From Shewanella nanhaiensis (GTDB taxonomy: Bacteria; Pseudomonadota; Gammaproteobacteria; Enterobacterales; Shewanellaceae): a DNA stretch of 64,000 bases. The stretch is from assembly GCF_019457885.1 (NCBI RefSeq), contig NZ_JAHZST010000003.1, positions 186,001 to 250,000 on the forward strand, in the 5' to 3' direction. The position numbers were made by a program, and so were the translations under genes. Every line of letters begins with the position of its first letter. Positions within the stretch are counted from its first letter, which is position 1. This document shows positions 54,552 through 63,223 of this stretch, in pieces. Below the pieces are notes generated by a model, which saw nothing but the letters and a program-made list of their open reading frames with translations, had not been told where the DNA came from and did not search any database.

Positions 54552-56059
54552 AACAAAGCACTTTAATGCCATCCAAAGCCAATGCACTCATCTACAGCTT
54601 ACTGCTGACTGTTAGCCTCTCAGCTTGCCAACAAACAAAGTTAGTATTCACTGACACTAAAGAGCCTGTTATATCTGATTTCAAAGGGCTTAATAGTGCG
54701 CCTCAAGTCAACTTAGGTCAGATAGAAGGTAACCCATGGAAGATGAGTGACCTCACTAAGAGTGTCACCTTGCATCAGTACCCGCCGAGTCAATCAAGAT
54801 TAACTTATCTTAGTTTGGTACTTGTTAATCCCAAGCACCCATTTAAGAATATTGACCTGATCAGCAGCGCCCTCTATCAAAGAGCTTACAAGCTGGCTGC
54901 GACATCACAGATCTCCTGTATTGAGAGCTTTCGAGTGCAAGCAGGCATGCACAGTATCGCCTTGCAACTGACCTGCCCAGAAACAGAAGCTCCCCAGGCC
55001 CTGACACTATTGATAGACAGCTGGCAAAAAGACGCTTTCGATTCAATCGATCTGGATACCGTTCGTCGTCAATTAAAACTCAATAAGCATATCAATGCCT
55101 ATAGCGGCGGTGAGATAGACAAGGTATGGGCCAAAAAGATACTCGGTGAGCACCACCCCTATAATCTGAATTTACACAATCCAGCCCTTCAAAATGAGCT
55201 CAGCCCAAAAGAGCTGATAGAGCAGCAACAAGCGCTATTAGCTGGCTCCAACTGGCATCTACTTGTTTCATCAAATACAAACGACATGGTGACCAAATTA
55301 GCTAAGATGTTAACTCTGCAACTACCAAGCAGCGTTAATGATAAGGAGCAGGAAACAAATGATGCTCTCTCCTATCGCAAACCGATACAGGAGGTGTTTA
55401 CTCAAAACCCTCAGAAGCAGCTCTACATCATAGATGCTCCTGGTGCCATCCAAACTCAAGTGAGGGTGGGGTATCGTTTACCCATAGTTGATAATGAGTT
55501 AACGACTACAACTCCCTCTCTAGATGAGAGCGATCCCCTTAGCTGCCAACTGTTGGCCAGCTGGCTTGGGCGGAGTTTTTCCGGCAGACTCTATTATGAT
55601 TTAAGGGAGAAGCGAGGTCTTACCTATGGCATATATGGCAGGTGTTTCGATAACCCTCAAGCGCGAACGCTTAAGTTTTATGGCAGCACACAAAGGCAAC
55701 ATACTGGCGCCTTTATCTCTGGTATTCTCGATCACTTAACGCTCGCCAGTGAATCAGAGCCAAAAGCCGCTGAACTGTCCGCCCTTAAGATACATGAAAA
55801 GAGCAAATACCTCTTAGCATCACAGTCCATAAACGCTGCATTTTCTCGCTATATAAAACAGCTTTCCCAGGGAAGAGAGAACACAGATCTGTCACAAGAG
55901 AAAACGGTAAATCAACTCAGCGCCAAAACACTGCAGAATATGGCTCAAACTATTTTTTCTACCCCACCCACTATTTTAATACGTGGCGATTCCGATCTTA
56001 TAATTAAAGACCTACAAAACAAGTTACCTGAGTGGACTATTAATCAAATAAAACCATAA
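54548..56059 (+). CDS. M16 peptidase-like lipoprotein, non-catalytic partner
   Basis: 503 residues. Lipoprotein signal (LTVSLSACQQ, Cys near 27). The M16 fold is recognisable (GRSFSGRLYYDLREKRGLTYGIYG and NLNLHNPALQNELSPKEL) but HxxEH is missing; in M16B-type pairs one subunit lacks zinc ligands and supplies substrate-binding Arg/Tyr residues, here RGLTYG. ATG overlaps the stop of the catalytic gene (ATGA), so equimolar synthesis is likely. The lipid anchor would hold the pair at a membrane. Confidence 0.88.
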   Translation: MKQSTLMPSKANALIYSLLLTVSLSACQQTKLVFTDTKEPVISDFKGLNSAPQVNLGQIEGNPWKMSDLTKSVTLHQYPPSQSRLTYLSLVLVNPKHPFKNIDLISSALYQRAYKLAATSQISCIESFRVQAGMHSIALQLTCPETEAPQALTLLIDSWQKDAFDSIDLDTVRRQLKLNKHINAYSGGEIDKVWAKKILGEHHPYNLNLHNPALQNELSPKELIEQQQALLAGSNWHLLVSSNTNDMVTKLAKMLTLQLPSSVNDKEQETNDALSYRKPIQEVFTQNPQKQLYIIDAPGAIQTQVRVGYRLPIVDNELTTTTPSLDESDPLSCQLLASWLGRSFSGRLYYDLREKRGLTYGIYGRCFDNPQARTLKFYGSTQRQHTGAFISGILDHLTLASESEPKAAELSALKIHEKSKYLLASQSINAAFSRYIKQLSQGRENTDLSQEKTVNQLSAKTLQNMAQTIFSTPPTILIRGDSDLIIKDLQNKLPEWTINQIKP

Positions 56060-56063
56060 AAGT

Positions 56064-56097
56064 AATATGGGAATACAAAGGTAATATTCCCATATTT
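56064..56097 (+). terminator. Terminator of M16 pair
   Basis: AATATGGGAAT / ATTCCCATATT stem with a ten-base loop, followed by TATA; only a short T-run. Four bases after the stop codon. Confidence 0.6.
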
Positions 56098-56387
56098 ATA
56101 AACATCGACTCATACCAAACGTAAATTGCAAAATGAGATTTGACCTCATGTTTCTCTCCAACTCAAAGCTAAAGCAATGATAAACCAAGGCCTAACATCT
56201 CAAAAAAGAGACTTTACCTAGCTAAACACTCAACAATAGGTTAACTAACTGTTGCGATTGTTACATACTTATATACAATCACTATAACTGAAAAAAGTAG
56301 CTTCTCGCGGTATAGAAAAATATATTTCTAATACCAAGGAACTAGTAACTACAGCGGTACATCAGTTAGATGTCATAAGGAAATGAG
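56098..56387. other. Promoter region of the Tad-locus regulator
   Basis: About 290 AT-rich bases. No repeat or strong operator was identified. Separates the M16 pair from the pilus locus. Confidence 0.4.
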
Positions 56388-57020
56388 ATGTATGATGGCG
56401 AAATCTTTACCCCAAAACTCACAGAAAATAACTTACTTTTATTGAAAAGTACGGCGGGTTTTTTAAACCTTAAAGTAAATCAAAGTAAGAACCTTGTGAC
56501 TGCTTGGAGTAATTGCCAAGAGAAACAAAAAATCTTATTGCACTTTATGAGCTCTGTTTCTAATGATATTCAGAATATTGAAAAGAGTCTGCTTTCCGAT
56601 GGTTTTCATATTGCTATCTGCAATAAATTGTCAATTGAGGATGAAGTTTCCCTTATAAAACTTGGATTTAGAGCATCGGTATCATCTGATGCTCCAGCTC
56701 ACCTTTTATTGGAAACAATATCTAAGATCCTTAAGGGTAATCTTTATTTTAGTAATGAAGCTCTCTCTAAATTCATTTTAAACTATCAAAAACAAACTCT
56801 GTCAGAAGGGCAAGTCTTATTAATCACCTCAACAACTAAAAAAGAGAAGGAGGTATTATCCCTAGTTTGTAATGGTTTCAGTAATGAGCAGGTTGCCCAT
56901 CAATTAAATGTTTCAATTAACACAATAAAAATGCATATGCAAAATATTTACAAAAAGACCAACATAAGAAACCGTAGTCATTTATTACTAGCCTATAACC
57001 AAGGAATGGAAATTAATTAA
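56388..57020 (+). CDS. LuxR-family transcriptional regulator of pilus locus
   Basis: 210 residues. C-terminal LuxR/FixJ-type helix-turn-helix near 148-205 (EKEVLSLVCNGFSNEQVAHQ, then VSINTIKMHMQNIYKKTNIR). The N-terminal 140 residues have a receiver-like alpha/beta pattern without the usual acidic pocket and phosphorylated Asp, so phosphorelay input is doubtful. Immediately upstream of the prepilin genes and lower in GC, it is the likely local regulator, as in other Tad loci where a LuxR-type or CsgAB-type factor lies at the edge. Confidence 0.8.
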   Translation: MYDGEIFTPKLTENNLLLLKSTAGFLNLKVNQSKNLVTAWSNCQEKQKILLHFMSSVSNDIQNIEKSLLSDGFHIAICNKLSIEDEVSLIKLGFRASVSSDAPAHLLLETISKILKGNLYFSNEALSKFILNYQKQTLSEGQVLLITSTTKKEKEVLSLVCNGFSNEQVAHQLNVSINTIKMHMQNIYKKTNIRNRSHLLLAYNQGMEIN

Positions 57021-57136
57021 AACCTATCCGAAAGAATGTATACACAATGTTAATATTATCCTTTCTAATAATTGAGACTCATTCCATTCAGTATAATATA
57101 CGGATAACTGTAATTATATTCTCAAGGAGAGATGGA

Positions 57137-57400
57137 ATGTTAAAAAACAAACAACGCGGTCAAGGCATGACTGAATATATTATCATTGTAGCCCTCATTG
57201 CCGTTTCTGCAATTGGCGTATACAGCTTTTTTGGTCAAACAATCCGAAATCAAGTTGCTGGCCTCTCATCTGAAATGTCAGGTCAAGATGCAAACGCTCA
57301 AATCACTGCAGCTCAAGGCTCCGCTGCTGATGCAACAACTAATGCTGACGAAGATTATAACCTCGGCAATTACAATGAAGGTGCAGATCAGGGCAACTAA
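57137..57400 (+). CDS. Flp/Tad-type prepilin 1
   Basis: 87 residues from the ATG at 57137, chosen because AAGGAGA lies seven bases upstream; a longer frame from 57047 has no ribosome-binding site. Short basic leader, then RGQGMTEYIIIVALIAVSAI: the prepilin cleavage site after the Gly and before a glutamate-containing hydrophobic helix (TE-Y), as in Flp pilins. The C-terminal part is Gln/Ala/Asp-rich and ends DYNLGNYNEGADQGN. It would be the major pilin. Nearly identical to prepilin 2 in the helix. The DYNLGNYNEGA tail is shared. Confidence 0.85.
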   Translation: MLKNKQRGQGMTEYIIIVALIAVSAIGVYSFFGQTIRNQVAGLSSEMSGQDANAQITAAQGSAADATTNADEDYNLGNYNEGADQGN

Positions 57401-57405
57401 CAGAA

Positions 57406-57442
57406 ATGAGTTAGCAGAATCCCCCTCCCTCTGCTAACTCAT
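57406..57442 (+). terminator. Hairpin between prepilin genes
   Basis: ATGAGTTAGCAG / CTGCTAACTCAT perfect 12-base stem around a 13-base pyrimidine loop. No U-tract follows. It may raise stability of the upstream prepilin message and give unequal amounts of the two pilins. Confidence 0.6.
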
Positions 57443-57475
57443 GACGTTACTCGTTAGTAAAAAGGAATTTAACCT

Positions 57476-57766
57476 ATGACCAAATATAAAAATCTCGGTC
57501 AGGGAATGACTGAATATATCATCATAGCTGCGCTTATTGCAGTTTCAGCCATCGGCGTATATAGCTTCTTCGGCCAGACCGTACGCAATCAAGTATCTGG
57601 ACTCTCCTCTGAGGTATCAGGTCAAGACTCTCAAGGTCAAATCGCAGCTGCCCAGCAATCCTCAGCGAGTGCAACCACTGTCGCCGATCAAGATTACAAC
57701 TTAGGTAACTATAACGAGGGCGCAAATGGGGCAAGCGGTGGAGGTGGCGGTACAGGTGTCGATTAA
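57476..57766 (+). CDS. Flp/Tad-type prepilin 2
   Basis: 96 residues: leader MTKYKNLGQ, then GMTEYIIIAALIAVSAIGVY. Paralogue of prepilin 1 throughout, but it ends with an extra glycine-rich tail (GASGGGGGTGVD). Two pilins per locus occur in some Tad systems. A duplication with divergence of the surface tail is likely. AAAGGAA lies upstream of the ATG. Confidence 0.85.
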   Translation: MTKYKNLGQGMTEYIIIAALIAVSAIGVYSFFGQTVRNQVSGLSSEVSGQDSQGQIAAAQQSSASATTVADQDYNLGNYNEGANGASGGGGGTGVD

Positions 57767-57854
57767 GTCCCAGTAGCCTCGAACCAATGCACTAAACCTC
57801 ATCATATTTACCTGATTGTAGATATCGCACAAACCAGCAATGGAGCATGGATGT

Positions 57855-59252
57855 ATGCTGACACGACACAAGGGACAGGCGATGGTTCTGTCCTTAATTC
57901 TTATGTCTTTTGCACTTATGGTGGTGCTCTTTAGTTTTAATGCCTCGCAGCTAAATTTAAACGGCACTAAGTTACAAAATACAGCAGATAATACCGCCTA
58001 CAGCGTAGCCACTATCGCAGCCCGCGACTTTAATTTTAAGGCATACACCAACAGAGCATCTGTCGCCAATCAGGTCGCAGTCGCCCAGATGGTTGGACTC
58101 TCATCTTGGTTTAATATGACCGACAAATTTGCCGAAAATGCCTGTAACTTTCTCTGTTGGGTTCCCTACCTTGGACAAGCGCTTTCTGGAATCAAAAGTG
58201 CTGTCGGTGCGATTAACACAGTCGCTCAACCTGTTTTCGAAGCACTGATTTATGCTGAAAATGCCATGTTATACGCCCTCACAACCTCTCAGCAGATCAT
58301 CCACTATGCAGGACTTCTTAGCTCATTTAATACAGCCGGAAAAATAGTAAAGGCAAATGACCCCAATGCTAGATTAGATCTTCTACAAAACCCTCAGATG
58401 CTAGGGGATATAAAAGATCACTGGATCGATTTCCAAAAACGTCATACCCGTGGCTCCCACAGAAACAAGTCGAAGCAATTTAAAGATTTCATCACGGTAA
58501 CCATGGACTCTCGTGATCCCTTTGCGAAAAAACGCAGCTATAAATTGGGATTTCCTTGGTCTCTTAGTTTTTTTCCTATCCGCTGGAGAACTTATAAGAC
58601 AGGCGGCAGTGAGCTGATTTCAAACAATGATAGAGACAGTAGCAAAGCGGAAACTTGGACCTCGATGGATACCATCAGTTTTCACCTCTCTAAATTTCGC
58701 TGTAGCTGGTCAGGTTGTCGCTGGCGAGGTTATAGAGAGACCCCATTAGGTTGGGGAGGCACGCGCTCAGATAACAGAGCCGATATCAGAAGATTAGGGA
58801 ATAGAAACTACTGGGGGTCAAGCCGGCGCACCAATGGAACCGCGGCAAGGTATGCAGGTTACGATCAGGAAACCCGTGGCTGGTACAGTGGTATCCAACC
58901 TTTCTATGGCCTATCTGATAAAGGAAATAACAGAAGCAGCGGACGGAATATCGCCGTTGTCGTTTCCAAGCCTCAAAACAGTGTGCGCACAACAAGCACA
59001 ATAACTGCAGGTGAAGAGCACACAAACCCCGCCACCAATGAGGAGATGTTAGGTGACAGAATGACCGCCCTTTCAGCAGCGCAGGTCTACTATTCACGAC
59101 CACATGACTTGATGGCCCGGACCTCATCTTGGAGTCGAGCCGATGGCCGCCATGAGTATGGCAATCTCTACAACCCTTACTGGCAAACCCGACTATCCGA
59201 TTCTACAAATACTGAACGCAGTGCCGTCTTAGCAATAACTAGGTTTTTGTAA
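57855..59252 (+). CDS. TadG-like pilus assembly protein
   Basis: 465 residues from the ATG at 57855; a start at 57840 is possible. Begins with a short basic segment and RHKGQAMVLSLILMSFALMVVL, the TadE/TadG-type N-terminal membrane helix, then LNLNGTKLQNTADNTAYSVAT as in TadG/PilX-like proteins. The remainder is periplasmic. Between about 245 and 345 it is rich in Arg, Trp, Gly and Ser (CRWRGYRETPLGWGGTR), unlike other TadG proteins I recall. The stop overlaps the next start (TAATG). Confidence 0.7.
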   Translation: MLTRHKGQAMVLSLILMSFALMVVLFSFNASQLNLNGTKLQNTADNTAYSVATIAARDFNFKAYTNRASVANQVAVAQMVGLSSWFNMTDKFAENACNFLCWVPYLGQALSGIKSAVGAINTVAQPVFEALIYAENAMLYALTTSQQIIHYAGLLSSFNTAGKIVKANDPNARLDLLQNPQMLGDIKDHWIDFQKRHTRGSHRNKSKQFKDFITVTMDSRDPFAKKRSYKLGFPWSLSFFPIRWRTYKTGGSELISNNDRDSSKAETWTSMDTISFHLSKFRCSWSGCRWRGYRETPLGWGGTRSDNRADIRRLGNRNYWGSSRRTNGTAARYAGYDQETRGWYSGIQPFYGLSDKGNNRSSGRNIAVVVSKPQNSVRTTSTITAGEEHTNPATNEEMLGDRMTALSAAQVYYSRPHDLMARTSSWSRADGRHEYGNLYNPYWQTRLSDSTNTERSAVLAITRFL

Positions 59253-60127
59253 TGAATAGGTTTAATACAAAACAGCGGGGGCAAGCAATGGTAGAGTCGG
59301 TAGTTGGACTAAGCTACGTCATCGTGCCTCTACTTATCTTACTGCCTTTTATGTCCAAGCTCACCGGCGTTCAGCATAGGGCCGAACAGGCATCTCACTA
59401 CAGTGCATGGGAAAGAACGGTGTGGAAAAACCGCCAACCCAGCCAGTTACCACGCAGAAGTGGTATCTATCTAGCCAGAAAAAGCGAAGCCGACCTTGCT
59501 AGGCAGATCCCTTGGCGCTTTTACCAACAAGATGGCCAGCAGATTGCTAGCTCTACTAATGATCAATGGGACTGGAGCGAACATGTTCACCCTTTAGTTG
59601 AACATCAGATTCAGCAAGGAGCTGCGCAGGATTTACAACCCTTAGTCAAATCTAATCAAGACAACCCAAATAACAGTAATGAGCTCGACCGGTTTACTCG
59701 AAGTAGCAATGGAGGCCGGCTCCCAGGGGTCTTAAACGGTGCAACCAGCACAGCATTAGGCGTTATCTCTTTTATGGGGTTCTCATTAGAGAGAGATCAG
59801 TTTTATCGCACTAACGTTAGTACTCAAGTAGAGAACTTCTACATAGAACCCTTTGACGAGTTAGACCTGAACTTTAACAGTCAAAGCGCCCTGCTTGCAT
59901 CGGGCTGGAATGCAGCAGGTCCCTATCATGTGAAAAATCGAACCCGCAAACTGGTACTGACTAACGTGATGGACAATGGCGTAATACGCACAGCTCAGCG
60001 CTTAATGGGCATTCTCCCCTTCGGTAAAGATCTCCGCCCAAGCAGTCTCAAACTGGGTCACGTGAGCCCCGATGTGCTTCCTACTAACCGCCTATGTACC
60101 TATGGTACCGCTAACTGTGGAGGTTAA
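59252..60127 (+). CDS. TadE-like pseudopilin
   Basis: 291 residues. N-terminus MNRFNTKQRGQAMVESVVGL followed by a hydrophobic helix: the TadE-like domain with the prepilin-like cleavage context and a glutamate at the +5 region. The C-terminal 240 residues are exported and not matched to a family. Overlaps the TadG-like gene by one base, so translation is coupled. Together with the TadG-like protein it probably forms a minor pseudopilin complex. Confidence 0.72.
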   Translation: MNRFNTKQRGQAMVESVVGLSYVIVPLLILLPFMSKLTGVQHRAEQASHYSAWERTVWKNRQPSQLPRRSGIYLARKSEADLARQIPWRFYQQDGQQIASSTNDQWDWSEHVHPLVEHQIQQGAAQDLQPLVKSNQDNPNNSNELDRFTRSSNGGRLPGVLNGATSTALGVISFMGFSLERDQFYRTNVSTQVENFYIEPFDELDLNFNSQSALLASGWNAAGPYHVKNRTRKLVLTNVMDNGVIRTAQRLMGILPFGKDLRPSSLKLGHVSPDVLPTNRLCTYGTANCGG

Positions 60128-60130
60128 CAG

Positions 60131-60805
60131 ATGAAAAAATATTGGGTATTAGTACTTACTCTTATCTCTACACCTCTATTCGCCGATGACTGGCCGGAAG
60201 TTGAGTTCCCCGACACTGCCGATGTTCAGGTGGTCGCGGACTCCATGCTCTATCACGGTTACCCGATGAAAACTTGGGTGATGGAGGATGAGCAGAGCCA
60301 GATGATGATCGCCAGTTTTTTTAAGAAGCAGTGGGAGGAGAAGAGTGAGCGCTTCGATGCCCAGATGTTCAACGGCGACTATGTAATTAATAGCATGCAG
60401 CCCCCCTTCTTATTGACGGCGCGTATTCACCAAGAGTATGACCGCGTTATTACCTATGTGGGAGTCACCAAGAACGTCACAGACCGTCAGCTTGAGACAA
60501 ATAATCAGGTCCAGTTCCCTAAGCCAAATGGATCAACGCTAATTTCAGATATCAAATCCAACGATATCTTCAAGCAGGGCCGCACATTAATACTGTCAAA
60601 CCCCAACAGCCTTGCCTCTAGTTATCACTTCTATAGACGACATTTTCAACAGAGGGGGTGGGTGGAAAACTCAGCCATTTTGGATACTCAATCAGGAAAA
60701 GCTGCCTTGCAGATGAGTCAAGGCTCTAACTTAGTCGATATCAGCTTTAACACAAAAAAATCAGTCGTATACATTGTTGCAAACCAGGTCACGGAAGGAC
60801 TTTAA
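60131..60805 (+). CDS. Exported protein of pilus locus, function unknown
   Basis: 224 residues with a clear signal peptide (1-18, cleavage near LFAD). Soluble periplasmic domain, rich in aromatic residues (MEDEQSQMMIASFFKKQWEE). Not recognised; position within the Tad operon (3 bases after the TadE-like gene, 2 before the small pilin-like gene) suggests a role in pilus assembly. Confidence 0.65.
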   Translation: MKKYWVLVLTLISTPLFADDWPEVEFPDTADVQVVADSMLYHGYPMKTWVMEDEQSQMMIASFFKKQWEEKSERFDAQMFNGDYVINSMQPPFLLTARIHQEYDRVITYVGVTKNVTDRQLETNNQVQFPKPNGSTLISDIKSNDIFKQGRTLILSNPNSLASSYHFYRRHFQQRGWVENSAILDTQSGKAALQMSQGSNLVDISFNTKKSVVYIVANQVTEGL

Positions 60806-60807
60806 AT

Positions 60808-60996
60808 ATGCCTAAAACAGCAAAAATAACAGGGCAAGCCAGCGTCGAGTACTTAGTTGTATGTGCGGCGTTAGTCGCCGCCCTGTTAACACCGATAGAT
60901 GATAATAGCGACGTTATGGACCTCTGTATCGAAACTTTACGAGAGTGGTACACCGCCTTTGCGTACAGCAAGTCCCTTTCAGTCTTACCCAACTAA
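60808..60996 (+). CDS. Small prepilin-like protein
   Basis: 62 residues: MPKTAKITGQASVEYLVVCA, with the GQ-x-x-VEY prepilin-like signature and one hydrophobic helix, then a short polar tail. It fits a minor pilin or pseudopilin. Lies in the operon with tight spacing, which supports coding despite its size. Confidence 0.7.
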   Translation: MPKTAKITGQASVEYLVVCAALVAALLTPIDDNSDVMDLCIETLREWYTAFAYSKSLSVLPN

Positions 60997-61010
60997 ATTT
61001 AGGTTAAAAC

Positions 61011-61907
61011 ATGCAGATCAAATCATTCGACTTCAACTGGGTACTACTCATCATAGCCATAGTATTAGGTAGTATTGCAGCTTGGGCGACCAAAAATTAC
61101 TTCATCACCAAAGAGCAAGAGCTGATTGCTGAGCTGTCAAAAGATAATATAAAGATGGCTCAGGTTGTCGTTGCGACACAGGAGCTAAGAAAAGGCGACA
61201 TTATCTCAGAAGCCAATATGTCCGTCAGAAAGATCCAAGCCGACACTTTACCTTTAGATGCCATTCACCCCAGAGATTTTAATCAGATAGTCGGCCAGAT
61301 GTTGCTTGAGCCTATGTCTCCTGGGCGACCATTAATGGGCACCTACTTACCTGGGCATAAAGCCGAACAGTTCTCCGATATTTTAAAAGAGGGACAACGT
61401 GCGGTAACCATTAATATTGATGAACTCAACTCCACAGCAGGCATGTTAGTGCCATCGGATCATATCGATCTGCTGCTCTCATTTGACGAGGAGTCTGGCG
61501 ACACTGAGCGCAAAAAACTGCAGCTGCTGCTCGAGAACGTCACTGTGCTAGCCACTGGAAGACAAAGTATTGATGTTAACCCTGAACTGGCTGACACCCT
61601 ATACGATAACCCAAACGCCTACAACACAGTCACACTGGCTTTATCTGTTCACGATGCAGCAAGAGTCACTCTTGCGAAAGAGAAGGGCAAATTTGTCACT
61701 TTTTTACGTAATCAGACTGAAAGTCAGGCTCTGGATTTTATCTCTCTTCATGAACAACAACTTTTCGGACAAGCTGATGATCTTTTAAATCAGGAGGTCG
61801 AGATGATTGTTGGTGGCAGTGGTATGAAAACCACAGTACAAGCCTACCCACTTCCTGAATCAGTACTTGAACAACTTAGCCAATATAAGAATAAGACAGC
61901 ACTATGA
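61011..61907 (+). CDS. cpaB: Tad pilus assembly protein CpaB/RcpC
   Basis: 298 residues. N-terminal membrane helix (about 11-29), then an SAF domain (VVVATQELRKGDIISEANMS near 52-75) and the RcpC/CpaB domain (RAVTINIDELNSTAGMLVPSDHIDLL). Periplasmic or inner-membrane-linked protein thought to stabilise the secretin. The stop overlaps cpaC by four bases. Confidence 0.92.
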   Translation: MQIKSFDFNWVLLIIAIVLGSIAAWATKNYFITKEQELIAELSKDNIKMAQVVVATQELRKGDIISEANMSVRKIQADTLPLDAIHPRDFNQIVGQMLLEPMSPGRPLMGTYLPGHKAEQFSDILKEGQRAVTINIDELNSTAGMLVPSDHIDLLLSFDEESGDTERKKLQLLLENVTVLATGRQSIDVNPELADTLYDNPNAYNTVTLALSVHDAARVTLAKEKGKFVTFLRNQTESQALDFISLHEQQLFGQADDLLNQEVEMIVGGSGMKTTVQAYPLPESVLEQLSQYKNKTAL

Positions 61908-63214
61908 ACTCAAGAAAACTAATCGCAATTATTTGGGCATGTATCTTCATCCCGCTTGTTAGCTACGCACACAATAACACCCCACTTAAGCTCTACATGG
62001 GAGCTGTAGAGCTTTATAAAGCCAAAAATGTTGAACGAATTGTAGTGGGTAATGGCAAAGTACTCAGCGCTAAAGTTATCGATGATAAAGGTGTTTTGCT
62101 AATCGCCGAGTCCCCTGGAAATACCGACGTACAGCTGTGGCAAAAAGATGGCAAGCTGATCAAGCTAAGTATCTCGGTCACACCAGATAACTCATTGAAA
62201 ACCACAGATACCATTAAAAAGATGTTGGCGGCTTTTCCCTCGATTAAGGTGACAGAAAATGATGGCTTGATCATAGTTCAAGGTGAGGCTGACCTCTCCC
62301 AAAAGGAGCAGTTAGAGACAATAATAGAAGCCGACCCTAATGTGGTCTCCTTAATCAAATACCTTAAGTTTGCCAAAACCATGGCTCCCATGATTAAGAT
62401 GCAGGTCAAGATTGTTGAGTTTAATAAATCAACCCTGAACAACATAGGTATCAAATGGGAATCATCCATGGCTGGGCCTGCATATGGTGCGGCCAAAGCC
62501 TTCTCCGCTAATCCCATCTTCAGCGTATCCTCACCTGGACAGTATTCAGAAACAATAACCAATGCCATCACCGATAGCATTGGCGTCTTAGATACCCGAG
62601 GGTGGAACTATTTCGGCATAGTGACCGGCATAGGCTCACAGATACAACTGCTATCAGAAAAAGGCGATGCCCGTATGCTGGCTGAACCCAACCTCACCAC
62701 TCGCAGTGGTGAATCCGCCAACTTTCTCGCCGGTGGCGAGTTCCCAATTCGAAGTGTCAGCGGCCTTGGCGCAGTTGATGTTGAGTACAAAGAGTACGGC
62801 ATCAAGCTCGATATCGAGCCCGTAGTCGATGACGAGCTCAATATTGTCAGCAGAGTCATGGCAGAAGTTAGCTCTATCGACCCCTCAGTCGCTGTCGACG
62901 GCATTCCAGGTATGCTCACCAGACGCACTGAGTCTGTCATCAATGTTAAAAATAATGAAACCATCGTTATCTCGGGATTAGTTAACAGTGAGATGTCAAA
63001 AATCGTCAACAAGTTCCCTCTGTTAGGTGATATCCCCATTCTCGGTGAACTGTTTAAGTCCAGAGACTTTAAAGATAACAAAAGTGAGCTGGTCATCTTT
63101 GTCACCCCCACTGTCGTATACCCTGGTGAAGAGGGCCACGATAAGCAGCTAGCGCGTGGGTTAGAGATGGCTGAAGAAACCAATAAGCTTGAAGCTTTTT
63201 ATATTCTGGATTAG
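61904..63214 (+). CDS. cpaC: Tad pilus secretin CpaC/RcpA
   Basis: 436 residues. Signal peptide (about 1-22, SYAH). N-terminal pilus-formation domain (LKLYMGAVELYKAKNVERIV near 29-48), BON-like part (about 105-150), then the secretin domain with LSEKGDARMLAEPNLTTRSG, FLAGGEFPI and the C-terminal VISGLVNSEMSKIVNKFPLL. Forms the outer-membrane channel for the pilus. Confidence 0.95.
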   Translation: MNSRKLIAIIWACIFIPLVSYAHNNTPLKLYMGAVELYKAKNVERIVVGNGKVLSAKVIDDKGVLLIAESPGNTDVQLWQKDGKLIKLSISVTPDNSLKTTDTIKKMLAAFPSIKVTENDGLIIVQGEADLSQKEQLETIIEADPNVVSLIKYLKFAKTMAPMIKMQVKIVEFNKSTLNNIGIKWESSMAGPAYGAAKAFSANPIFSVSSPGQYSETITNAITDSIGVLDTRGWNYFGIVTGIGSQIQLLSEKGDARMLAEPNLTTRSGESANFLAGGEFPIRSVSGLGAVDVEYKEYGIKLDIEPVVDDELNIVSRVMAEVSSIDPSVAVDGIPGMLTRRTESVINVKNNETIVISGLVNSEMSKIVNKFPLLGDIPILGELFKSRDFKDNKSELVIFVTPTVVYPGEEGHDKQLARGLEMAEETNKLEAFYILD

Positions 63215-63223
63215 GAGTGCAAC

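Noticed and set aside
62608-63183. 191-codon minus-strand frame opposite the secretin gene.
   Set aside because: Antisense shadow of a recognised secretin domain.
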